Shown piece by piece: positions 55,044-63,014 of a stretch of DNA of 64,000 nt. Position 1 is the first letter of the stretch. Every line of letters starts with the position of its first letter. Made by a program: the position numbers and the translations under genes. Location: assembly GCF_002374855.1 (NCBI RefSeq), contig NZ_NWVC01000005.1, forward strand, positions 124,001-188,000, written 5' to 3'. The DNA comes from Sphingomonas adhaesiva. GTDB taxonomy: Bacteria > Pseudomonadota > Alphaproteobacteria > Sphingomonadales > Sphingomonadaceae. The notes beneath the pieces are model-generated. The model was not told the origin of the DNA. It saw nothing but the letters and a program-made list of their open reading frames with translations, and made no database searches.

Positions 55044-55810
55044 GGCTGGACGTCCTGCGGCACGATCGCGCGGCGGGTCGCGGCCTGACGCCGCAAGCGC
55101 CAGCGGCGCAGGCCCGGATAGGCGAGCGCGCCGACCACCGCGAGCGCACCGATCGCCAGCGCCCAGACCAGCGTGTCGCCGCCGCCGCCCGGGGCGACGG
55201 GGGTGCCGACCGCGACCGGTGCCGGCGCGGCGGCGAAGGTTTCGACGCTGACGTTTTCGTATTTCAGCCCCTCGATCGAATTGACGACCAGTGCCTTGAT
55301 CTTGCCGATCTGGCCGTTGATGTCGGTGCCGGGGCGGTATTTGATGAACACCGAGGCGCTGGCGGGCGCCTTCTGCTCGGCGAGCGGCGCATCCTCGGGC
55401 AGCGCCAGATGGACGCGCGCCTGCACCACGCCGTCGATCTCCGTCAGCGTGCGCGACAGTTCCTGGCTGAGCCCCCAGTTGAGCCGCGCGCGCTCCTCGG
55501 TGGGGGAGGAGACGAAGCCTTCCTTCTTGAACACGGTGCCGAGCGTCGCGAAATCCTGGCGCGGATAGCCCTGCGACTGCAGGATCTCCACCGCGCGGCC
55601 GAAATCGCCCTTCGCGGTGGTGAGCGTCCAGCCGTTCTCGCCCGCGCTGGTCTTGTCGGCCTCGATCCCCGACCGCTGGAGCACCGCGATCATCTCGTTG
55701 GCCTGCGCCTCGGTCAGCTTGCCGTACAGTTCGGCGCGGCCGCACGCGGCCAGGAGGAGAAGCCCCAGCGCGGCCAGCACGATCCGCACCTGTCGCACGA
55801 TGGTGTCCAT
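55040..55810 (-). CDS. sctJ: Inner-membrane ring lipoprotein (SctJ)
   Basis: A 256-aa lipoprotein that forms an inner-membrane ring of the injectisome. The lipobox is LLLLAACG near residue 23. The YscJ/FliF-like core follows: ELYGKLTEAQANEMIAVLQR, GYPRQDFATLGTVFKKEGFV and the strongly conserved LSQELSRTLTEIDGVVQARV plus HLALPEDAPLAE. A C-terminal transmembrane helix (TLVWALAIGALAVVGALAYP) anchors it, with a basic tail. GGAGGAG lies before the ATG. This is a diagnostic injectisome protein and not flagellar FliF, which is twice as long. Confidence 0.95.
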   Translation of the reverse strand: MDTIVRQVRIVLAALGLLLLAACGRAELYGKLTEAQANEMIAVLQRSGIEADKTSAGENGWTLTTAKGDFGRAVEILQSQGYPRQDFATLGTVFKKEGFVSSPTEERARLNWGLSQELSRTLTEIDGVVQARVHLALPEDAPLAEQKAPASASVFIKYRPGTDINGQIGKIKALVVNSIEGLKYENVSVETFAAAPAPVAVGTPVAPGGGGDTLVWALAIGALAVVGALAYPGLRRWRLRRQAATRRAIVPQDVQP

Positions 55811-55836
55811 CCGCCGCTCCTCCTCCCGCCGGCGCG

Positions 55837-56247
55837 TCACGATTGCTGCCGGAACAGCTGCTGCACCCCGTCGGAGGTGCGGTTGGCGATGTTCGACGTC
55901 AGCTGGCAGTGGAACATGAATTCGTGGCACTTCATCGTCAGGTTGACGACCTCGCCCGGGGTCATGTCCGCGCCCTTCGCCGAGGCGGCCTGCGCGTAAT
56001 CGGCGACATTGCGCGCCTCTCCGTTCACCTTTTCCAGCTGGGTGAACATCGCCTTGATCGCGGGCGACAGCTGGTCCGGCCCGCCCACGGGGGACGCGCC
56101 GGATGCTGCTGCGGTCATCGACGACTGGAAGCTGGTGATGTCGGCGATGGACGCATTCGGCCCGGCCTGGATGGTATCGGCCGGCGGCATCGCGATCCCG
56201 GCGCCGCCGGCGCCCGCGGCGGATGCCGCAATGGCTTCGATCGACAT
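55837..56247 (-). CDS. sctI: Inner rod protein (SctI-like)
   Basis: A 136-aa protein with an Ala/Gly-rich N-terminal half and a C-terminal helix of the SctI/HrpB2 type: DMTPGEVVNLTMKCHEFMFH and ITSNIANRTS-like CQLTSNIANRTSDGVQQLFR. The tail ending in Gln-rich LFRQQS is typical for rod proteins that polymerise under the needle. It stands in the sctI place before sctJ, 26 bp away. Two cysteines in the last helix are unusual but not disqualifying. Confidence 0.82.
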   Translation of the reverse strand: MSIEAIAASAAGAGGAGIAMPPADTIQAGPNASIADITSFQSSMTAAASGASPVGGPDQLSPAIKAMFTQLEKVNGEARNVADYAQAASAKGADMTPGEVVNLTMKCHEFMFHCQLTSNIANRTSDGVQQLFRQQS

Positions 56248-56259
56248 GTGCGGCCCTCC

Positions 56260-56571
56260 TTAGCCCTTGCGCGCCATCGTCTCGAGCGCCTTGCCGACGC
56301 TGTCGATCGAGCTGGACGAGCTGTTCGCCATGAAGCTCATCCGCATCGATTCGGCGGTCAGCTTCGTGATCTGCGACGGATTGTCGCCGCCCTGGCCGAC
56401 GCTGTCCGACATCTGTTCGATCCGCGCGGCCTGGCCGTCGAGCGTCTGGCCCCAGGCGTCTGCCAGCGCCTCGAACCAGGTGCCCGGCGCATTGCCCTTG
56501 GCCATGCGGTTCCCCGTGAGCGGGGTGGCGGCGATCATGCCGAGGCCGCCGGTGATGCTGTTGTCCGTCAC
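56260..56571 (-). CDS. sctF: Candidate needle subunit (SctF position)
   Basis: A 103-aa protein between sctD and sctI. In the Ysc operon the needle gene yscF lies between yscD and yscI, so its place fits SctF. The sequence has a Gly/Thr-rich start and a helical end with ITKLTAESMRMSFMANSSSS and SIDSVGKALETMARKG, in keeping with the terminal-helix character of needle and rod proteins, but without a firm match. It starts at a GTG with GGAGAAGG upstream. It could instead be a second rod-like or accessory protein. Confidence 0.5.
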   Translation of the reverse strand: MTDNSITGGLGMIAATPLTGNRMAKGNAPGTWFEALADAWGQTLDGQAARIEQMSDSVGQGGDNPSQITKLTAESMRMSFMANSSSSSIDSVGKALETMARKG

Positions 56572-56614
56572 TTGCCTTCTCCTTCGCTTGCCCCTGTTGC
56601 CCAAATCCCCGGGT

Positions 56615-57736
56615 TCAGAACGCCACGCGGGTCTGTCGCCCGCTTTTCTCGAACACGACCATGTTACCCTGAATCGCGACCAGCCGGTGCCCGCTGGGCA
56701 TCACCGCGCCCGGAAAATAGCGCGCCCCGTCGACGGTCTGGATGAACGCGGGGTCGCCGCCGACGACGGTCGACACCTTCTTCGTCGCATCCTGCACCGT
56801 CTTGAGCGGCACATCCTCGGTCGGCGGCAGATCGTCGCGCAGCGACAGGCGGGTCAGCGCGCGCACGTCGCCGCGCACCGCCTGCGCCAGTTTCTGTTCG
56901 TCCTCCGGCGCCATCGGGGTCACGCGCAGTTCGATCGCGGTGCGGCCGATCGGGCGCGCCACCGCCTGGATGCCGTTCATCCGCGCGACGTCGACCGCGG
57001 AGCGCGCCAGGTCGGCGCTGGTCAGCACCGCGACGCTGCCCGCGATGCCGGTGTCGCGCAGCGTGTCGACCGCGCGCGTGCGCTGCGCATCATTGGCGAC
57101 CACCCCGGTGACGGTCACCGCGCCGGTCGTCGCATCCTCATGCGCGGACAGGCCCGGCAGCCCGGCCTTGGCCATCGCGCGCTCGACGCGTTCCGGCGGC
57201 GTGCCGCGCAGGTGCAGCGCATCGACCATCGGCACCGCCGCGCTGGCCAGCGCGACCATGCCGACCGCGCCCGCGACGATCGCCAGACGGGTGCGGGTGA
57301 ACACCTGTGCCGCGCCCTCGCCCGCGCGGCCCGCGAACGCCCATGCGTGGTCGCTGGCGCTGGGCGGGGCGGGCGGCGGGGCGGGGACGGTGGCGACCAG
57401 CCCGGTGGCATCCGCCCAGCGATCCGACCCGCGTTCGCCCCAGGCCATCGCGATCCCGCCGATCGACAGCGGGACGTAGGGCGGGACGATCGCGGTGCCG
57501 CCGACCGGGATGGTGGAGCCGAGCAGTTCGGCCTCGCCCTCCAGCACGGTCGCCTGCGCCGCGCCGTCGGGGGCGAGCGCGAGGTCGACCGCCATCCCCT
57601 TCGTCGCGGGATCGCGCACGACGACGTCGTGCCAGAACTGGTGCCCGATCGACACCGCCCCGCTGTCGGGCAGCTGCTTTTCCGTCCCGGCCAGCCGGCC
57701 GTTCAGGATGCGCAGCACGGGTTCGGCGACGGTCAC
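56615..57736 (-). CDS. sctD: Inner-membrane ring protein (SctD)
   Basis: A 373-aa single-pass inner-membrane protein that forms the outer of the two cytoplasmic-side rings. The N-terminal about 100 residues look like the FHA-type cytoplasmic domain (VLRILNGRLAGTEKQLPDSG, DVVVRDPATKGMAVDLALAP). A hydrophobic span (LAIVAGAVGMVALASAAVPM) lies near residue 150. The periplasmic part has two ring-building-motif-like repeats (RVERAMAKAGLPGLSAHEDA, VTVTGVVANDAQRTRAVDTL) ahead of a C-terminal domain. The GTG start (57734-57736) overlaps the sctC stop. Confidence 0.85.
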   Translation of the reverse strand: MTVAEPVLRILNGRLAGTEKQLPDSGAVSIGHQFWHDVVVRDPATKGMAVDLALAPDGAAQATVLEGEAELLGSTIPVGGTAIVPPYVPLSIGGIAMAWGERGSDRWADATGLVATVPAPPPAPPSASDHAWAFAGRAGEGAAQVFTRTRLAIVAGAVGMVALASAAVPMVDALHLRGTPPERVERAMAKAGLPGLSAHEDATTGAVTVTGVVANDAQRTRAVDTLRDTGIAGSVAVLTSADLARSAVDVARMNGIQAVARPIGRTAIELRVTPMAPEDEQKLAQAVRGDVRALTRLSLRDDLPPTEDVPLKTVQDATKKVSTVVGGDPAFIQTVDGARYFPGAVMPSGHRLVAIQGNMVVFEKSGRQTRVAF

Positions 57737-59727
57737 CGCATGATACTCCCGTCGGTGCTGAAGCCGGGCTTGGGGTTGATCGGCGGATTGACCGGCGCGG
57801 GTGCGACGCGCGTCGTCGTCGCCACCGTGGTCGGCCCGACGCGCGAGCCGAGCGACACCAGCCGCGGGGTCAGCAGGAACAGCCGTTCGGTGCGCGAACG
57901 GCTGCGCTGCTGCACCTTGAACAGGTTGCCGAGCAGCGGAATGTCGCCGAGCAGCGGGATCTTGTACGAACTGTCGGCGTCGGCATCGACGGTCATCCCG
58001 CCGAGCAGCAGGCTTTCGCCGTCGAGCACCATCGCCTGCGTCGACACGCTGGCGCGTTCGACGATCGGGATGTTCTCGACCAGCGAATCGCGGCTGATCG
58101 ACCCGTCCTCGATATTGACGAGCATGCGGATGCGCGTCTGGTCCTGATCGCGGAAGACGTGCGGATTGACGCGCAGCACGGTGCCGGCGGTGACGTTGAA
58201 CAGGTCGACCTCCTCACGCCCCGCGACGCGGACGTAAAAGGTGCGCGTGCGGTCGAAGATCGCCTCCACGTTCGACAGCGTCAGCACCTGCGGCCGGCTG
58301 ACGACGCGCGCGACGCCCTTGGTCTCCAGCGCCTGGATGCGGCCCAGGAATTCGCGCTGGCTGCCGATGATCGTGGAGATCGTGCCGCCCTGGCCCTGCG
58401 GCGTGATCGCGGTCGTATTGTCGCGGCGCGACAGCGCGGGGTTGCGGTTGAGCAAGGTGTCGTTCGACGTGCCGTCGCCGAACAGGAAGCCGAACCCGCC
58501 GCTGCCCAGCCGCCAGTTGACGCCCAGCCGGCGCAGCTTGTCGGTGTTGATGTCGATGATCGTCGCCTCGACCTCCACCACCTGCGGTTCGACGTCGAGC
58601 GCGCGGATCAGCGAATCATAGGCGGCCATGCGTTCGGGCACGTCGCGCACGATCACCGCGTTCAGATACGGGTTCGGTTCGATCCGCACGATGTCCTGCG
58701 TCAGCGGGGCGACCATGTCGCCGCCCAGCCCCCCGCCGGTGCTGCCGAACCCGCCATAGCCCAGCACGTCGCCATTGTCGGTGGGGTAGAGGCCGGGGAC
58801 GGGCAGGCCGTTGGCGGGCGTCTGCGCCGCATTGGGCATCACCCCGCCCAGCCCCAGCCCCTTCAGCCGCGGCTGGCTTTGCCGCACCAGCCGCGCGCCC
58901 AGCGTCGGCGCGCCGCCCGACAGCGCGCTGCCGCCGGGGCGCTGGTTGAGCACCAGGTTCTGGAGGATCGTCGCCAGTCCGGGCAGCCGCAGCTCGCGCC
59001 CGCCGGCGGTGCTGACGGTATCCTCGGCACGCGCATATTTGAGGTAGAAGACGCGGAACTCGAGCGGCTGGACCGGCGGCGGCGCACCGAACGCCGGGCC
59101 GGCCAGCGGGCTGCCGAGCGGCAGGTTGCCGCGCGCGGCGGTGGCGGTGCCGCCCTGCGCCATCTGCTGCACCTGCTGCACGAAGCGCGGCGTGCCGCTG
59201 ACGACCAGCGTGCCGTCGGCCGATGCGCGTGCATAGTTGCGCCGGTCGGCCAGCCGCTGCGCCGCGACCTGCCGCACGACGCGCGCGGCCACCGCCGGGC
59301 CGACGTTGAGCGTCTGGACGCTGACGTCGTTGGCGCCATAGACGTACAGCGCCGCGCCGTCGTCATAGCTGACGAGGTTGAACGCGCGCGCCACGTCCGA
59401 GAAGATCTTGTTCACCGATCCGCGGAACACGCCGTTGACCGTGCCGGTCAGGCTGGGGCTGGGCACCACCGGGCGGCCGACGCGGCCGAACAGGTCGCGC
59501 AGGAACGCGCCGATCGGCTGGTCGCGCGGCGACAGCGTCAGCTCCCCCGGTGCCGCGGCGGTCGCGGGGGTCGGCGCGGGCGCCCCGGCCGGTGCCTGGG
59601 CGGCGGCCGGCGCCACCGACGCCAGCGACGCGACCAGCGCGATGCCGGCGCGATGGTGGAAGGTGCGCTTGCCCAGCGTCAGCATCGACAGGCGGTGTGG
59701 CGTCATGCAGTTGTTCCCCGACATCAT
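57733..59727 (-). CDS. sctC: Outer-membrane secretin (SctC)
   Basis: A 664-aa outer-membrane channel of the type III injectisome. A signal peptide (IALVASLASVAPAAAQ) lies near the N-terminus. N-terminal periplasmic domains follow (QPIGAFLRDLFGRVGRPVVP, FNLVSYDDGAALYVYGANDV), then a second N-domain, and the conserved secretin barrel: GQGGTISTIIGSQREFLGRI, ALETKGVARVVSRPQVLTLS, VERASVSTQAMVLDGESLLL and IPLLGDIPLLGNLFKVQQRS. The last motif is the standard secretin signature. The presence of this gene excludes a flagellar export cluster. The ATG at 59727 overlaps the sctV stop. Confidence 0.96.
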   Translation of the reverse strand: MMSGNNCMTPHRLSMLTLGKRTFHHRAGIALVASLASVAPAAAQAPAGAPAPTPATAAAPGELTLSPRDQPIGAFLRDLFGRVGRPVVPSPSLTGTVNGVFRGSVNKIFSDVARAFNLVSYDDGAALYVYGANDVSVQTLNVGPAVAARVVRQVAAQRLADRRNYARASADGTLVVSGTPRFVQQVQQMAQGGTATAARGNLPLGSPLAGPAFGAPPPVQPLEFRVFYLKYARAEDTVSTAGGRELRLPGLATILQNLVLNQRPGGSALSGGAPTLGARLVRQSQPRLKGLGLGGVMPNAAQTPANGLPVPGLYPTDNGDVLGYGGFGSTGGGLGGDMVAPLTQDIVRIEPNPYLNAVIVRDVPERMAAYDSLIRALDVEPQVVEVEATIIDINTDKLRRLGVNWRLGSGGFGFLFGDGTSNDTLLNRNPALSRRDNTTAITPQGQGGTISTIIGSQREFLGRIQALETKGVARVVSRPQVLTLSNVEAIFDRTRTFYVRVAGREEVDLFNVTAGTVLRVNPHVFRDQDQTRIRMLVNIEDGSISRDSLVENIPIVERASVSTQAMVLDGESLLLGGMTVDADADSSYKIPLLGDIPLLGNLFKVQQRSRSRTERLFLLTPRLVSLGSRVGPTTVATTTRVAPAPVNPPINPKPGFSTDGSIMR

Positions 59728-61745
59728 TCGGCCGCCATGGCCGGTTCAGTTGTTGTTGTTGTCGCACCGTCGCGATGCGCCAGCCCGGCGGCGGGCATGC
59801 CGATCTGCCCGACCATTTCCAGCCGCGTCAGCGACGACAGTTCGTTGAAGGCCAGCACCGGCAGGTCGAACAGGTCCGGCTCGATCAGCTTGCGCACCGC
59901 GCGGCGCGCCTCGAACGAGGTGACCAGCGCGTTGGCGCGCGTTTCCTGCGCGGTGGCGGCGATCGTCGCCACCAGATCGCGCGCGACGTCGGGCGGCACG
60001 GCCAGGCGCTCGGCCCCGTCGACCAGGCGCGTCGCCTCGCGCACCATGGTTTCCAGTTCGGGCGTCACCACCAGCGCGCGCACCTCGCCATCCGGGGCGG
60101 CGGCGTCGATCAGATACCGCTTGAGCGCGACACGCGTCATGTCGGCCAGTCGCGGCACGTCGCGTTCGCCCTGCGCCGCGTCGGTCAGCCCCTCCAGCAC
60201 GTCGCGCATGTTGCGTAGCGGGACTTCCTCCTCGACCAGCCGGCGCAGCACCTCGGCGATGCGCGCGGCGGGCAGCGCGCGGACGGCTTCCTTGACCACT
60301 TCGGGATAATCGTCGCCGATGCGGTTGAGCAGCGTGACGGCTTCCTGCACGCCCAGGAAACGCGACAGATGGCGGCGCAGCACGCCCTCCACCGCGGCGA
60401 CCAGCGCGGCGGTGTCCGCGCCCGCGCCCTCGCGCAGGCCATGGCCGACGGGCAGTTCGTAGGCGAGCAACTGCCAGGCGGCGCGCGCATCGGGCGCCAT
60501 GAAGTGGATCGCCAGCCGTGGCAGCGGCACGCCCGAGCGATACTGCAGCCGCTCCAGCATCGCCGCCATCTCCGCCGCCAGCGCATCGCCATCCTCGCGC
60601 GAGGGGCGCGGGCCGGACAGTTCCAGCAGCAGCGGGACGACCGGCTTGGGCAGCGCGGGCTCGGCGACCAGCGTCGCGGGCGGCGGCGTTTCGCGGCCAC
60701 GCGCGGCGATGCGGGCGAGCGGGCCGGCATGTTTCAGGATGATCGGGCGCAGCCGCGGGTGCAGGAATGCGCCGGTGCCGATCGCGCCCGCGCCCAGCCC
60801 CAGGAACACCGCCACCGGGAAGCCGGGGACCGCCGCCATCAGCACCGCGATCGCGCCGACGCCCAGCAGCGCGCGGGGGTGCCCCGACAGCTGGCGCTGG
60901 ATCGTCTGGCCGAGGTTGCTGGTATCTTCCTCATCGGTGGTGCGCGTGACCATCAGGCCCGCGGCCATCGCGCCGAGCAGCGCGGGGATCTGCGCGACCA
61001 GCCCTTCGCCGATCGTTAGGATCGAATATTTGTGGGTCGCGGCGCCCAGGTCCATGCCCTGCTGCATCACGCCGATGGCGAGGCCGCCGATCAGGTTGAC
61101 GACGACGATCACGATCGAGGCGATCGCATCGCCCTTCACGAACTTCATCGCGCCGTCGAGGCTGCCGTGCAGCTTCGATTCCATCTCCAGCACGCGGCGG
61201 CGGCGGCGCGCCTCGTCCTTGTCGATCAGGCCCGATCGCAGGTCGCTGTCGATCGACAGCTGCTTGCCGGGCATCGAATCGAGGCTGAAGCGCGCCGCGA
61301 CCTCGGCCACGCGCTCCGCGCCCTTGGCGATGACGATGAACTGCACGACGGTGATGATGAGGAACACCACCAGCCCGACGACGATGTTGCCGCCAGCCAC
61401 CATCGTGCCGAACGTCTGGATGATATGCCCGCCATGCCCGTCCAGCAGGATCATGCGCGTCGTCGCGACCGACAGCGACAGCCGGAACAGCGTCGACACC
61501 AGGAGGATCGAGGGGAAGGACGAGAAGTCGAGCGGCCCGCGCACGTACAGCGTCGTCAGCAGCAGCATCACGCCGAAGGTGATGTTGATGCCGACCAGCA
61601 TGTCGACGACCAGCGTCGGCAGCGGCAGGAACAGCGAGCCGATGATGACGACGACGAAGCCGATCAGCGCGACGTCGGCATAGCGCGACGCCAGCCCGAC
61701 GCGCGGCGCGGTGTCGCTGGAGGCGAGGTAATGCTGGACGCTCAT
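59724..61745 (-). CDS. sctV: Export gate protein SctV
   Basis: A 673-aa inner-membrane protein of the FlhA/SctV family. The first about 330 residues carry eight membrane spans, with the family landmarks FLPLPTLVVDMLVGINITFG, RLSLSVATTRMIL, the cytoplasmic FHIPEP-related segment ARFSLDSMPGKQLSIDSDLR and the next KDEARRRRRVLEMESKLHGS. The C-terminal cytoplasmic domain (about 340 residues) forms the nonameric ring that docks cargo. The context makes it SctV rather than flagellar FlhA. It overlaps the lytic transglycosylase and sctC genes by four bases. Confidence 0.96.
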   Translation of the reverse strand: MSVQHYLASSDTAPRVGLASRYADVALIGFVVVIIGSLFLPLPTLVVDMLVGINITFGVMLLLTTLYVRGPLDFSSFPSILLVSTLFRLSLSVATTRMILLDGHGGHIIQTFGTMVAGGNIVVGLVVFLIITVVQFIVIAKGAERVAEVAARFSLDSMPGKQLSIDSDLRSGLIDKDEARRRRRVLEMESKLHGSLDGAMKFVKGDAIASIVIVVVNLIGGLAIGVMQQGMDLGAATHKYSILTIGEGLVAQIPALLGAMAAGLMVTRTTDEEDTSNLGQTIQRQLSGHPRALLGVGAIAVLMAAVPGFPVAVFLGLGAGAIGTGAFLHPRLRPIILKHAGPLARIAARGRETPPPATLVAEPALPKPVVPLLLELSGPRPSREDGDALAAEMAAMLERLQYRSGVPLPRLAIHFMAPDARAAWQLLAYELPVGHGLREGAGADTAALVAAVEGVLRRHLSRFLGVQEAVTLLNRIGDDYPEVVKEAVRALPAARIAEVLRRLVEEEVPLRNMRDVLEGLTDAAQGERDVPRLADMTRVALKRYLIDAAAPDGEVRALVVTPELETMVREATRLVDGAERLAVPPDVARDLVATIAATAQETRANALVTSFEARRAVRKLIEPDLFDLPVLAFNELSSLTRLEMVGQIGMPAAGLAHRDGATTTTTEPAMAAE

Positions 61746-62518
61746 TGCGCGGCCCCCCGCGCGGTGGCGTAGCGGCCGAGCACGTCGCGGACATAGCCCT
61801 GCGTTTCGCGATAGCGCGGCACGCCGCGATATTTCCGCACGGCGCCCGGCCCGGCATTATAGGCCGCGACGACCAGCGGCACGTTGTTGCCGAAGCGGCG
61901 CTGGAGCTGCTTGAGATAGGCAGCGCCCGTCGCCAGCGCGAGCGGGCGGTTGCCGAGCAGCGCGCGCGGATCGCGCACCCCCAGGCTGCGCGCGGTGGCG
62001 GGCATCACCTGCATCACGCCCAGCGCGCCCTTGGGCGACACCGCGCGCGGATCGCCCGCGCTTTCGGTCGCGACCATGGCGGCCAGGAGATTCGGGTCGA
62101 TGCGATAGTGCCGGCCGATCGCGATCACCAGCCCGTCGGGGGCCGCGGTGCCGCCGCGGCGGCGCACCTGGCGGACCGCGGCGGCGAGCCGGCGGTCGAA
62201 CCCGGGCATCCGCACCGATACCGGCGTCTGTTCGGCGACGGCGACCGGCGCGATCGTGGCGGCAAGCGGCGCGGCGGCGCTCGCAGGGGAACTGGGCGTA
62301 GCGGCAGGTGCAGGGGCGGCGCACCAGCGGCTCGCCTCGCTGAAGCGCGCGGCGACGGCGGCGCCGCAATCGATGCGCGCGGCGGCGGTGCGCGCCGCGG
62401 CGACGCCGGGCAGCATGCCCGCGACCATGGCGAAACCGATCAATGCCGTACGGCACGGGAATCGGGAAGCGGCGCGCGCCGGGGCGTCGCGGACCTCCAC
62501 ATATCCTTCAGTGCACAT
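61742..62518 (-). CDS. Lytic transglycosylase of the type III locus
   Basis: A 258-aa exported peptidoglycan-cutting enzyme of the SLT/IpgF-like kind, likely needed to pass the injectisome through the cell wall. The SLT domain (residues about 130-240) shows the catalytic Glu in MVATESAGDPRAVSPKGALG and the signatures GVMQVMPATARSLGV and VVAAYNAGPGAVRKYRGVP. It starts with a signal peptide (ALIGFAMVAGMLPGVAAA). A strong AGGAGGAG ribosome site precedes the ATG. It is the first gene of the minus-strand type III operon. Confidence 0.92.
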   Translation of the reverse strand: MCTEGYVEVRDAPARAASRFPCRTALIGFAMVAGMLPGVAAARTAAARIDCGAAVAARFSEASRWCAAPAPAATPSSPASAAAPLAATIAPVAVAEQTPVSVRMPGFDRRLAAAVRQVRRRGGTAAPDGLVIAIGRHYRIDPNLLAAMVATESAGDPRAVSPKGALGVMQVMPATARSLGVRDPRALLGNRPLALATGAAYLKQLQRRFGNNVPLVVAAYNAGPGAVRKYRGVPRYRETQGYVRDVLGRYATARGAAQ

Positions 62519-63014
62519 CCCACTCCTCCTCTACGACGCGTCGCGCAATGCGACGGATCGTGCGGCAAGCGGGGTCCTGCGGTACCGGACGACGGGCGTC
62601 CGACACCATTAACATGCCCCAGTCCGCCAAATGATAGAAGCGTGAATTCGTTCAGTCCGTCGTGACATTTTCACGTTTCGTCCTGATTGAGGCGAAATGG
62701 TGACGTGCCGCGGTTTTGCAGTCGGATCGGTGCAAACCCGCCGGAATCTGCGGAAAATATGATTTATCGCCGCGTCTAATGGGCTGGTTTCGTGTCATTT
62801 TGTTGACAAGTACCGAATCGGTGTCGCGATTGACTCGAAATGTTTCCGTGTCGATATGGGAGTGGTCAGACACGCAAACGGGTCCTGCGGTCCGGCACAT
62901 GATGCGCCCTGGTCATCAGCGCGCGGACGGTAATGGCGGGTGGTTCCGGCGCTTCGATGGCGTGCGGGCGGGGTCGAGGATTCCGCCGGCGCGCCGCGTG
63001 GACGGGAGAGCCAG
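62519..63014. promoter_or_regulatory. Divergent control region of the type III locus
   Basis: The 496-bp gap between the two divergent type III transcription units is visibly richer in A and T than its surroundings (about 62640-62850). An inverted repeat CGTGA cattt TCACG lies at 62661-62675 and could bind a dimeric regulator. TTGACA at 62803-62808 faces sctU, but no good second box follows. No regulator gene lies in the gap or next to it. The region near 62660-62700 also has GGTTTTG and CGGAAAATATGATTTATCG segments unlike the rest of the window. Confidence 0.5.

Noticed and set aside
62803-62831. Strong promoter at TTGACA in the type III control region
   Set aside because: No convincing second box lies at the right distance, so it was kept only as a mention in the region entry.
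62652-62900. An 82-codon minus-strand frame in the type III control region
   Set aside because: There is no ribosome site or known family, and it lies in an AT-richer regulatory gap; the chance of a short open frame there is high.
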